Part shown: positions 18,617 through 26,653 of the stretch, in pieces
Layout of the letters: every line of letters begins with the position of its first letter
Numbering within the stretch: position 1 is the stretch's first letter
From: Acidobacteriaceae bacterium
Lineage (GTDB): Bacteria > Acidobacteriota > Terriglobia > Terriglobales > Acidobacteriaceae
Direction of reading: 5' to 3'
Length of the DNA: 33,790 bases
NCBI GenBank assembly: GCA_003139795.1
Contig: PLGM01000119.1
Span: forward strand, 13,921-47,710
Made by a program: the position numbers and the translations under genes
Notes under the pieces: model-generated
Seen by the model: only the letters and a program-made list of their open reading frames with translations
Database searches by the model: none
Told to the model about the DNA's origin: nothing

Positions 18617-19516
18617 TTAGTTTTTCCGCTCCACCAGGTAGCGGGCGACGGCTTTCAGGCCGTCGGCGCGCGCGCCGTAGGGCTCGAGAACGGCGAAGGC
18701 TTCTTCGATGAGGCGGGTGGCGTCGCGCTGGCTCTGCTCGATGCCGAAAACGGCCGGCCAGGTGGCTTTTTCGGTAGCCTCGTCTTTACCGGCTGTCTTG
18801 CCCAGGTGAGCCGAGTCCACGGTCAGATCGAGTACATCATCGACGATTTGAAAGGCCAGACCGGCCTTGCGGCCAAAGAGATCCAGGCGGGCAGCGTCGT
18901 CCGCGGTGGCTCCGGCGTAGACGCCGCCGGCGACGACGCTGACGCGGATCAGAGCGCCGGTCTTGGCGCGGTGGATGGCCTCGACCAGTTGCGGGGTGGG
19001 CTTGAGGTGCTCACTTTCGAGGTCCAGCACCTGGCCGCCGATCATGCCTTCGACGCTGCCGACGGCGTTGGCAATGAGGGCGATGATCTGGACGGTGGCC
19101 GCGGGCGTGGAGTCGAGGCCTGCGAGAACTTCAAAGGCGCGGGTCTGGAGGGCGTCGCCGGCCAGGATGGCGATGGCCTCGCCGAAGGCTACGTGGCAGG
19201 TGGGCTTGCCGCGGCGCAGGTCGTCGTTGTCGAGGGCGGGCAAGTCGTCGTGAATGAGCGAGTAGGTATGGAGCATTTCCAGAGCCGCACCCAGCCGCTC
19301 GATTCCAGGGGGCAGCGCGCCGGCGATGGTGACGGCGGCCTGGTAGGCCAGCAACGGGCGCAGGCGCTTGCCGCCGGCAAAGGTGGAGTGACGCATGGCG
19401 CCATGGATCGAGGCAGGGACGTCGTCAACGCGGGGCAGGAGTTCCTCCAGCGCCCGGTCGGTGAGCTGTGTGGCCTCTTTCCTCAGCGATTTCACATTGA
19501 CAGGCATTGCTCTCAT
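18617..19516 (-). CDS. ispA: Short-chain polyprenyl diphosphate synthase (farnesyl diphosphate synthase-like)
   Basis: The 299-residue product has GGKRLRP at 48-54, the first Asp-rich motif in LIHDDLPALDNDDLRRGKPT (D90, D91, D96), GQVLDLESE, and the second Asp-rich motif QIVDDVLD with GKTAGKD shortly after. The two-residue insertion in the first motif (DDxxxxD) and two-chain length fit type II bacterial farnesyl or geranyl diphosphate synthases, which condense IPP with allylic diphosphates. The ATG at 19516 overlaps the TGA of the upstream gene as ATGA and is preferred over the ATG at 19507. Product chain length cannot be fixed from sequence. Confidence 0.93.
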   Translation of the reverse strand: MRAMPVNVKSLRKEATQLTDRALEELLPRVDDVPASIHGAMRHSTFAGGKRLRPLLAYQAAVTIAGALPPGIERLGAALEMLHTYSLIHDDLPALDNDDLRRGKPTCHVAFGEAIAILAGDALQTRAFEVLAGLDSTPAATVQIIALIANAVGSVEGMIGGQVLDLESEHLKPTPQLVEAIHRAKTGALIRVSVVAGGVYAGATADDAARLDLFGRKAGLAFQIVDDVLDLTVDSAHLGKTAGKDEATEKATWPAVFGIEQSQRDATRLIEEAFAVLEPYGARADGLKAVARYLVERKN

Positions 19517-21360
19517 GATAAACGAGGCCGCGCGAGCTTTCGCTCCAGAAACCACAGGACTGTGAGAAGCAGCAGGGCCAGAACGCTGAGCCAGCGTCCG
19601 GCAATTGCGTCGGAGGTGGTGGTCCAATCCACACGCAGGTCCACAGGACCCTCGGGCACGGGTACGGCCATGAGTCCGTCGTCGCGCTGGGGGAGTGGGC
19701 CGGCGGGGCGGCCATTCACGAGCACGCGCCAGGCCGGGTAAATACGCAGACGGAGGATCAGGTAGCCGGGATGCGGGGTGACGGCGACGATGTGGAGATG
19801 CTCGGGCGAGGCTTTACCGGGGTTGGCGGCAGCGGCAAAGGTGGCTTCGCAACTGCCCTGCTCGACCCACCAGTCGGGATTGGCTCCGGGAGTGTCCAGG
19901 ATGCCCAGTTCAGTATCGGGATCGGTGACCAGGCAGGCATCCGGAAGGCCGGTGGCGACCATGGTGTCGTCGGCGCCGACAGGGGCATATTCGTCGATTC
20001 CTTGAAAGCCGGCTCCGGTACGGTAGGCGTCCATCATGGGAGCAACGGCGTCCTCATGGTCGCAGGGCTGGAAGAAGAATTTGCCGGCAGTGGCCGTGGC
20101 CGCCAGAAAGACCGCCGCGCAGACGGCCACGACGGCAAAGCGCCGCCAGCGCGGGGCAGCGTTGCGGGGCCAGACGGCCGCGGCGAAGAAAATGGCCATC
20201 GGCGCCTCCAGCACCACCAGCCAGCGCCACGGAAACTGCAAAAAGCGGAGCTTGGGAAGCAGGTTCCACACCGGCAGCGAGATGGGGAACTGGAGAAGGA
20301 GAATCGCGACCGGGATCAGCGCCAGGGGAATCCACCAGCGGCGGGGCGCGGGCAGGGTTTTACGCATCCGGCTGATCAGCAGGCCTGCCAGGGCCACGGC
20401 GATCATGGTGACGGCAATGAGGGAGACACGCATCAGTTCAATGTCGTGCTCCTTCAGCAGCGGGTTGGCGTGCCGCGCGAAGAGAAAGCTGTTCTCGATC
20501 ATCTCGCCGGCGTCGCCGGTAGCCTGGCGGATATCGATCCAGCGCTGCTCCCAGACGGCGGGAAGCAGAAAAATCGCCGCCAGGCCGATTCCCATGACGG
20601 CGGCTACGGAGGCGCGGAAGATGGGGGCCCAGGATTTCGAAACAAGGGCGACGGCGAGGGCGACGGCGGCAAGCAGATAGCTGGCCATCACTCCCAGTGG
20701 GACGTTCGAGAACCAGGCGCCGGCTACAACAAGGGCGAGGAGTGTGGTGGAGCCGTCGAAGGCGCGTTTCCAGGCTGGAATGGGAGAAAGGTCGCCGGAC
20801 GGATGGCGGTTGCGCAGGCCGGGGTCCCCGCAGGCGGGTCTTCGTCTGTCGAGTAGGAGGATGAGTAGCAGCAGGAGCGGAATCCAGAAGCCGCCGGTCA
20901 TTTCGCCAAAGGCGCTTCGCTCGTAGGCGGTGAAGAGGGCATAGCCGGAGAACAGTGCTGCGCAGCCGGCCAGGGTTGCGGGGGCGTCGGCCAGCGCCGT
21001 GCGGGCGAGCGCGCGGGTGGCGAGTCCCGTGGCGGCCAGCAGCAGAAAGGTGAGGGCGATGGGGACGAGTTGCCAAGGCAGCACGAGCCCCATGGCGGCC
21101 CCCAGCATCCAGGTGAGCGGCGGATAAAAGATAAAACGCGGCTCGCCGGCGCCGAAGTTGGGACTGGGCGACCAGTGAGGATACGGAGTGAGGTGGCGCC
21201 AACTGTTCAGGCAATCGAGCCAGGAGACGAGATGGAAGTCGAAGTCGTGGCCGCAGGAGTTGCCGTGGATCAATTGCGGCGCGGTAGCCACGGCCGCGGC
21301 CAGCAGGATGAGGGCTGGGCCGGTGAATCGGCTCCAGCGGGCGGCAGGCGAGGCGTTCAT
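19513..21360 (-). CDS. Large multi-pass membrane protein, PTPS-related / GT-C-like
   Basis: The 615-residue product has an N-terminal helix, then CGHDFDFHLVSWLDCLNSW...YPHWSPSPNFGAGEPRFIFYPPLTWMLGA. This D-x-x-x-H and YxxW..G.G.P.F.FYPPL pattern is that of the 6-pyruvoyl-tetrahydropterin-synthase-related membrane domain, a GT-C-like family. About ten further hydrophobic segments follow, then a soluble C-terminal domain (~430-590) and a last helix before LERKLARPRLS. The likely role is membrane glycosyl transfer from a polyprenyl-phosphate sugar, but this is inferred. The start at 21360 overlaps the stop of the acylase gene (ATGA) and the stop overlaps the ispA start, so all three are coupled. 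Open frame upstream of 21360 is a shadow of the acylase gene. Confidence 0.8.
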   Translation of the reverse strand: MNASPAARWSRFTGPALILLAAAVATAPQLIHGNSCGHDFDFHLVSWLDCLNSWRHLTPYPHWSPSPNFGAGEPRFIFYPPLTWMLGAAMGLVLPWQLVPIALTFLLLAATGLATRALARTALADAPATLAGCAALFSGYALFTAYERSAFGEMTGGFWIPLLLLLILLLDRRRPACGDPGLRNRHPSGDLSPIPAWKRAFDGSTTLLALVVAGAWFSNVPLGVMASYLLAAVALAVALVSKSWAPIFRASVAAVMGIGLAAIFLLPAVWEQRWIDIRQATGDAGEMIENSFLFARHANPLLKEHDIELMRVSLIAVTMIAVALAGLLISRMRKTLPAPRRWWIPLALIPVAILLLQFPISLPVWNLLPKLRFLQFPWRWLVVLEAPMAIFFAAAVWPRNAAPRWRRFAVVAVCAAVFLAATATAGKFFFQPCDHEDAVAPMMDAYRTGAGFQGIDEYAPVGADDTMVATGLPDACLVTDPDTELGILDTPGANPDWWVEQGSCEATFAAAANPGKASPEHLHIVAVTPHPGYLILRLRIYPAWRVLVNGRPAGPLPQRDDGLMAVPVPEGPVDLRVDWTTTSDAIAGRWLSVLALLLLTVLWFLERKLARPRLS

Positions 21361-23903
21361 GGCAGCAGGCGCAGGGTGTGGCGGGTCTGGGCGGCTACGG
21401 CCGGCGGGGTGAACGGGAGCGCAAACGTCATTCCCCCGTAGTAGTCGGCCCACTGGTCGCGGTAATAGGGGCTGTAGGGGTTGCCGCTCTCGCCCAGAAC
21501 GATGTCCTCCGTGGAGCCGTCGATATTGCTCCAGTCCATGGTGAAGCGCTGCGAGGGGCCGAAGTCGCGGCCCACCTGCTTGACGGTGGTGGTGTCGCCG
21601 CTGAGGGGTTGCGGGCCGGTTCCGGCTATACGGCTGACGAGGGGCAGAAACCCGGCCAGCGGATGCTCGATATCGACCACATGCCAGCTTCCGTAGGTCC
21701 AAAGGGCCACATCGCCGGGAGCATTGCCGTTTTCCATGCCCTTGCGGACGGCCTCGGTAAGGAGGGCGTCCCAGTTCTTATAGGCCGGAGGAAGCCAGTC
21801 GGGACTGGCGTGCATGATGATCTCTTCCTCGGCAAAGTCGGACTCGGACCAGCGGTAATCCCCGGCGTCCTTGCCCAGTTTGGGCTCGAGAATCAGCGGC
21901 CAGAAGGCGCGGCGGGTCTGGGTGACGATGGAGGCGGCAGCGGAGTCGGTGGTGAGGCGGCCGTCCCAACTGCGCATCAGGTCGGCGGCCTTGCGCAGGC
22001 GGGCGTCGGCGGCGGGGGTGTGGTCGATGGCGTAAGCGAGACGATGGCCGATCTCCTGGTCCACTTCGCTGTAGATGTCGGTCTGGACGGCCAGCAGGTC
22101 CTGAGGTTTGAGCTGGTCGCGGCCTTGCAGCATTTTGTAGATGCGCTCGGCGCGGTAGGGATCGAGCCACTCGAGCGAGAGCGGGTAGGGAGACTTGTCG
22201 GTGGTGACGCGGGAGTTGGCCGTAGCCAGAAAGCCGGAGGGCGGATCGAAGGCGTTGGGCATCTGGTCAAAGGGGATATAGCCCTGCCACTCTGCTCTGC
22301 CGTTCTCCCAGCCGTTTCCCCAGAAGCGATCCAGGGGCTTGCCAAATACCTCCGCATAACCCGGTCTCAACGGAACGCGCCCCACGGCGTGGTAAGCAGT
22401 ATGTCCCTGATCGTCGCTGTAGACCACATTCTGCGTAGGCCAGCACCAGTTGTTCACCGCGGCGGAGAATTCACCCCAATTGGAGGCAGCGTTCATCTCA
22501 TAGAGCGGCAGAGTGTTGAGCGTTGGGTCGTAGAGGGTCCACTTGAGGGAGATTGGCCGCGTTTCTCTGGTGAAGATGGGATTCAGAAGCGGTCCATCCT
22601 CCGTGGACGGCAGGTCGAGGGCCACGTCCTTGCCTCCCCGGACGTGAATCACTTCGTGATCGACAATAAGGGGCTTCCAGGAGTTGTACCGGTGAGAGAG
22701 GTAGTCGCCTTTGCCGTCGAGTCTCTCGATGTAGAGGTCCTGCACGTCGGCGTAGAGGGCGGTAAATCCCCAGGCGACGTGCTCGTTGTGTCCGGCGATG
22801 ACAAAGGGCACACCGGGGAGCGTGACCCCGGCGGCGTGAAACCCTGGTGCGCACAGATCGGCCATGTACCAGATGTTGGGCTCGGTGAGGGGCAGGTGCA
22901 TGTCGTTGGAGAGCAGGGGCTTGCCGCTGGCAGTGTGGCTCCCGGCGATGACCCAGTTGTTGGAGCCGGGGGCGCAACCGGCGCACGAGAGCGGGCCGAG
23001 CAGGGCGCGGAGGGCTAGCGGGTCTTCATGGGCGGAGGGAATGCCTGTCGGCGCGGCGCTGGCCTGAGAGTTGTCATCGTTGTCGTCGGAGCCTTTTGAG
23101 GCGGGCGGCTCGGGGTGCGGCTGGCTCAGATCGACGACAACGCCGGTGGGGGGATGATCGCGCCAGGAACCGACGGGGTAGAGATCGCTTTCCAGCTTGG
23201 GGTTGTGCAGATCGGCGGCGATCCTTTCCCGCGTGAGCTTCACGTCCCAATGGGTGTCGAGCATCTGGACCATCAGGATGCCGATGCTCAGGGAGTCGAC
23301 GCCGCTCCAGGGCTGAGGGCGATAGTGGAGCAGCTTGAACTCGGCGGGAAGCGAATCAGGGTGCTGGGCGATGAAGAGGTTGACGCCGCGGGCGTAGTCG
23401 TCAAGGCGGGCGCGGTCGGCCCATGGCAGGTTCGAGTAGATGCGCCGGGCCGTCAAGCGAAATTGAAAGACGCGCTGGGCCTTGTCGTGCCTGACGAGCG
23501 AGGGGCCGAGGATCTCCGCGAGCTCGCCGTTGGCGTTGCGGCGGGAGGCGTCCATCTGCCACAAGCGGTCCTGGGCGGTTACATAGCCCTGGGCCAGGAA
23601 GAGGTCGTCCTGGGTGGCCGCGTCGATGTGGGGCACGCCGTGGGCGTCGCGGCGGACGGTTACGGGCGCAGAGAGGCCGGCCCCCGCGATTCCAGTAAGG
23701 TGAATGTCGCCATCGAGCACGGGCAGCGCAGCCTTTTCCGCCGAACGAAGCCACAGCACGCCTGCGGCCGCGGCCAGCAACACGAGCGCCAGCAGGCCTG
23801 CGACGAACGAGAGCAGAATCCGCGGCCAGCGGCGTTTGCGGCGGCGGGGAATGGAAGCTGCGTTCAGTGGGAGCGTCTGATCTGCGGAACTCGTGTCAGC
23901 CAT
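21357..23903 (-). CDS. Penicillin acylase-family Ntn hydrolase, membrane-anchored
   Basis: The 848-residue product has an Arg/Lys-rich cytoplasmic tail and one helix at about 29-51, then the acylase alpha-chain region with GVPHIDA and AQGYVTAQDRLWQMD (104-118). The self-cleavage site is in CAPGSNNWVIAGSHT, making Ser314 the N-terminal nucleophile of the mature beta chain. LSNDMHLPLTEPNIWY and a C-terminal GxFGPSQRF/DWSN region follow. Family members are autoprocessed amidases acting on penicillins, acyl-homoserine lactones or acyl amino compounds. Between the chains, residues 262-295 form an Asp/Ser/Pro-rich linker that is probably excised. The substrate is unknown; quorum quenching is possible. 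It is the first gene of the operon. Confidence 0.92.
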   Translation of the reverse strand: MADTSSADQTLPLNAASIPRRRKRRWPRILLSFVAGLLALVLLAAAAGVLWLRSAEKAALPVLDGDIHLTGIAGAGLSAPVTVRRDAHGVPHIDAATQDDLFLAQGYVTAQDRLWQMDASRRNANGELAEILGPSLVRHDKAQRVFQFRLTARRIYSNLPWADRARLDDYARGVNLFIAQHPDSLPAEFKLLHYRPQPWSGVDSLSIGILMVQMLDTHWDVKLTRERIAADLHNPKLESDLYPVGSWRDHPPTGVVVDLSQPHPEPPASKGSDDNDDNSQASAAPTGIPSAHEDPLALRALLGPLSCAGCAPGSNNWVIAGSHTASGKPLLSNDMHLPLTEPNIWYMADLCAPGFHAAGVTLPGVPFVIAGHNEHVAWGFTALYADVQDLYIERLDGKGDYLSHRYNSWKPLIVDHEVIHVRGGKDVALDLPSTEDGPLLNPIFTRETRPISLKWTLYDPTLNTLPLYEMNAASNWGEFSAAVNNWCWPTQNVVYSDDQGHTAYHAVGRVPLRPGYAEVFGKPLDRFWGNGWENGRAEWQGYIPFDQMPNAFDPPSGFLATANSRVTTDKSPYPLSLEWLDPYRAERIYKMLQGRDQLKPQDLLAVQTDIYSEVDQEIGHRLAYAIDHTPAADARLRKAADLMRSWDGRLTTDSAAASIVTQTRRAFWPLILEPKLGKDAGDYRWSESDFAEEEIIMHASPDWLPPAYKNWDALLTEAVRKGMENGNAPGDVALWTYGSWHVVDIEHPLAGFLPLVSRIAGTGPQPLSGDTTTVKQVGRDFGPSQRFTMDWSNIDGSTEDIVLGESGNPYSPYYRDQWADYYGGMTFALPFTPPAVAAQTRHTLRLLP

Positions 23904-24026
23904 TGGTTAACAACAGAATAACGCCGAGGGCTTCGATGCGCAGGAGCCTTTCGATGAGGATTCAACTATCGGACACGATGCAAACTCCTATTACGGCTGC
24001 GGAACCAGGGGATCAAGTGAAAGTGC

Positions 24027-24698
24027 TCATCTTGCTCGCGCGGGACAAATGGAGTCAATGTCAACTGTGGGGGGCGACAGTTGAATTTTGTTTAAAATGG
24101 CAAGGTTGATGCGTACTTTTTTCGTCGTTGCAACTTCCCACGACTGCCCACACTGCGGCAATATTTCATCGTTTCCCCGTTTGGGCGCGGGATGCTTTGC
24201 CTTGAACATATTACTGAACAAGTATGGCAAGGAGCCTATTAACAGTACTACGAACAGTATGACAATGGGGCCTGGAGCATCTGAGTCAGGAGGGATAATA
24301 TTGCGAAGCTGTATTGAAGAACCGTCGGGAAGGATGAGGCTGGGTGGTCCGTCCTCGACTATTCCGTTACGTTTCCCACCGATCGCTTTGCGCACATAAG
24401 TGACGACGGTCGATGCCGATGTGCCTTTTGGAATGACGATCACTCCGTCGACTTTCACATCCTCCGAAACGGCAAATCGTACTCTCTGACCCACTTGCGC
24501 CGTCGCGGAAGAAATGGTTTCCAGTCGGATTAAAGAAACTGTGTTCCCACGGCGAAGATTGATTGTTGCGCCCTTCGATTGTGCCGCGGGATGAGATTCG
24601 GGCCCAACTGGGCCCTGCCCGCTGCTGGCAACTTGCCGCGCCGCCAGCAGCGGGCAAAGGATGATGCAGAGAATGGCTTGAAGCAACTTTCGCATCAT
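24027..24698 (-). CDS. Exported protein of unknown function, paralogue 1
   Basis: The 223-residue product starts at ATG 24698, preceded by GAGGAG. A signal peptide at 1-20 is followed by a Pro/Ser linker and a ~90-residue beta domain (about 48-138) with VSLIRLETISSATAQVGQRV, VKVDGVIVIPKGT and LPDGSSIQLRNI. A membrane helix at ~144-163 and a basic tail follow. The SSATA..G..V.F.V..DV.VDG.VVIPKGT wording recurs in exported acidobacterial proteins that I cannot name. It is similar along its length to the gene at 24911-25612 (same order of signal, linker, domain, helix), and a duplication explains the pair. No catalytic motif was seen. Confidence 0.72.
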   Translation of the reverse strand: MMRKLLQAILCIILCPLLAARQVASSGQGPVGPESHPAAQSKGATINLRRGNTVSLIRLETISSATAQVGQRVRFAVSEDVKVDGVIVIPKGTSASTVVTYVRKAIGGKRNGIVEDGPPSLILPDGSSIQLRNIIPPDSDAPGPIVILFVVLLIGSLPYLFSNMFKAKHPAPKRGNDEILPQCGQSWEVATTKKVRINLAILNKIQLSPPTVDIDSICPARAR

Positions 24699-24734
24699 GA
24701 CGACTCCTCTTTTAATGTGCTTGCCGGGTGTCCC

Positions 24735-24870
24735 ACCCCCTTCGGCAGGCTCAGGGGCAGGCTCTCGCCGCGTCTTTGTTTTTGCGCCTAGGGTGGGAAT
24801 CCACGAACCTCGACCTAAACAACTTGTCATCCTGAGCGAGCGGAGGGAGCCGAGGGACCTGCTTTTGCTT
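24735..24870. repeat. Dispersed-repeat remnants between the paralogues
   Basis: Two phrases commonly seen as short dispersed repeats in related genomes occur: CCTTCGGCAGGCTCAGGGGC near 24739-24758, and ACTTGTCATCCTGAGCGAGC followed by GGAGGGAGCCGAGGGACCTG at 24822-24861. The second is a GTCATCCTGAGCG...GAAGGACCTG-type element. They fill the gap between the two paralogous genes; the assignment rests on recollection of such elements. Confidence 0.5.
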
Positions 24871-24910
24871 TTCGCCATTCTCTTCTCCGCTCCGACCCAA
24901 TCAAGCGATA

Positions 24911-25612
24911 TCAATTCAGCAAACGACATGGAGCGTCAGCGGCGGCATTCGCGCCCGGAGAATTGGCGGCCTGCAGATCGGTCCTCCGGAGAATGATCCG
25001 CTTCGTTGTAAATCCCTCCACGCGGGAACAGGCATCTCTTGTTCTGTCTTCGCCCTTGTGTATTTGTCGTTTTTCATGGTGGTTGTCGATCGCAATTTGA
25101 ATCAAGAAAACCAGGGAGATTGGCACGAGGAGGGTATAACCGACCCAGCACGAGCCCAGGTCGAGGTCGCCGCATTGGGCGTCGTCAGGCGGGAACTCCC
25201 GCAGTTTGGCCTGCATCCCATTGCCCAGCGTCAGAGACACTGGTCTTATCCGTATGAAGCCGCTCTGCTTTCCCGCGGCAACACTGCGCAAGTCTGTAAC
25301 TTCTCCGGTTGCGAGCGTGCCTTTCGGAATCACAACCAGCCCATCGGCCATAACGCTATGTTCAACTCTTAGTCGAACTAACTGGCCTTTGGTCGCCGTA
25401 GCCGACGAGACAGACTCCAATGTGACTAGTGAGATATCAGTGCTCTTGGGGATGGTGACAAACTCCGACAATGCATGGGGTGCGGTTGCAGCCGGAGCAG
25501 GCGCGGAGGGCTGCGGCGCATGGGATGCCGAGGCTGGAACCATAACCTGCTGCGCCACCAGCTGCGAACAAAGGAGGAAACAGAGAACGGCTTGAATCAT
25601 TGAACGGATCAT
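24911..25612 (-). CDS. Exported protein of unknown function, paralogue 2
   Basis: The 233-residue product starts at ATG 25612, preceded by AAGGAG. It has a signal peptide at 1-20, an Ala/Pro/Ser linker at 25-47 and a beta domain at ~52-140 (ISLVTLESVSSATATKGQLV, then VMADGLVVIPKGT, then LGNGMQAKLRE). A membrane helix at ~156-175 is followed by a charged tail with Cys191 in TRDACSRVEGF. The domain matches paralogue 1 in the same order but with many substitutions, so the duplication is not recent. Separate ribosome sites and a repeat-filled gap of more than 200 bases suggest independent expression. Confidence 0.72.
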   Translation of the reverse strand: MIRSMIQAVLCFLLCSQLVAQQVMVPASASHAPQPSAPAPAATAPHALSEFVTIPKSTDISLVTLESVSSATATKGQLVRLRVEHSVMADGLVVIPKGTLATGEVTDLRSVAAGKQSGFIRIRPVSLTLGNGMQAKLREFPPDDAQCGDLDLGSCWVGYTLLVPISLVFLIQIAIDNHHEKRQIHKGEDRTRDACSRVEGFTTKRIILRRTDLQAANSPGANAAADAPCRLLN

Positions 25613-25677
25613 CGGAACTCCTTGCCTGGCGTTACAAGGACCGATGTTAGGATTGCGGCGGGCGGGGCTGGGAGCCG

Positions 25678-25705
25678 ATTGGGACAGTTTCGCAAGTGTC
25701 CCAAT
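25678..25705 (-). terminator. Hairpin just after the GntR-family gene
   Basis: ATTGGGACA (25678-25686) and TGTCCCAAT (25697-25705) are exact complements around a 10-base loop. It lies two bases downstream of the GntR-type stop on the minus strand. No T-run follows on that strand, so rho-independent termination is doubtful; it may protect the 3' end or be an operator. Confidence 0.4.
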
Positions 25706-25707
25706 AC

Positions 25708-26646
25708 TCAGGCGGAAAGGAAATGCTGTTCTTCCTGTTTGCGCAACGCGGCCAACGTCGGCCCGTCGAGTAGCGTGAAGCGCAGCGGGAAGGCCCCCTT
25801 CGGCAACTCCAGCGCGGTGACCGCATCGCAGACCACGCCCGAGGCCGCTTCCAGCCCGCGCTTCCAACCGGGCTGCTTTGCGTCGCGCACCAGCAGGCTC
25901 TCCGGCGAGAGTCCGGCGGCAATCAGCAGCGTCTGGGCAATGCGCTGAAACTCCGTCCATCGCGAGGCGATGCCCACCAGCTCTCCAGCGTGCTCAGGCA
26001 GATAACGCTGCAAATGCGCCAGAAGCTCAAGCGAGACCGGATGCACCTCGAGCACGGTCAGCTCGATTCCTGCAGGCAGCAGCTTGCGCACCGCCGCGGC
26101 CTTGCTGGGCACGGTCACAGGCATTGACCCTTCCAGCAATCCGGGCTGCGCGCATTCTTCGGGGGCGCATCCGGCAATGGGCAGCGCCAATGCCTGCTCC
26201 ATCTCGTGAATTACGATGCGGCGCAGTTCCGGGTCCGGGTCAATCACCAACCATCTGGACGGCGGCGTGAGCGCCAGCCAGCGGCGCAGCCGCTCCCGCA
26301 CCAGCAACTCCGGCGCTCCCAGCTTGCGCGCGTTGGCCATCAGGTTGCCGATCAGCTGGTCGACGGCAAACTCGGCGGCAATCTCCGGCGAGAGCGGCGC
26401 GGAAGGCCGGGTGGCGCGGACATAGACGCCGCTGCCATGGCGGAATTCGAGCCAGCCTTCGCGTTCCAGCTCGCGGTAGGCGGCGCTGGCGGTGTTGGCG
26501 TGGATGTTGAAGCGCCGCGCCAGATCGCGGGTGCTGGGCAAGCGCTGGCCGGGGAGCAATTCCTTGCACAGGATGGCGAGGACCACCTGGGTGATCAACT
26601 GCTCGCGCAGGGAGACTTCGCCGGTACGGTTGAGCCAGAGACGCAT
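25708..26646 (-). CDS. GntR-family transcriptional regulator with long C-terminal domain
   Basis: The 312-residue product starts at ATG 26646. The winged helix is at ~11-78, with LREQLITQVVLAILCKELLPGQRLPSTRDLARRF, then NIHANTASAAYRELEREGWLEFRHGSGVYV, the classic GntR signature in its YtrA/MocR-like form. The remaining ~230 residues form a region I do not recognise as FCD, UTRA or aminotransferase. It follows the CPBP protease gene by seven bases, so the regulator is probably co-expressed with the gene it may control. Confidence 0.88.
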   Translation of the reverse strand: MRLWLNRTGEVSLREQLITQVVLAILCKELLPGQRLPSTRDLARRFNIHANTASAAYRELEREGWLEFRHGSGVYVRATRPSAPLSPEIAAEFAVDQLIGNLMANARKLGAPELLVRERLRRWLALTPPSRWLVIDPDPELRRIVIHEMEQALALPIAGCAPEECAQPGLLEGSMPVTVPSKAAAVRKLLPAGIELTVLEVHPVSLELLAHLQRYLPEHAGELVGIASRWTEFQRIAQTLLIAAGLSPESLLVRDAKQPGWKRGLEAASGVVCDAVTALELPKGAFPLRFTLLDGPTLAALRKQEEQHFLSA

Positions 26647-26653
26647 GGAGTTA

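Noticed and set aside
21378-23018. Plus-strand 546-codon frame opposite the penicillin acylase
   Set aside because: Gly/Val-rich antisense shadow without domain signature.
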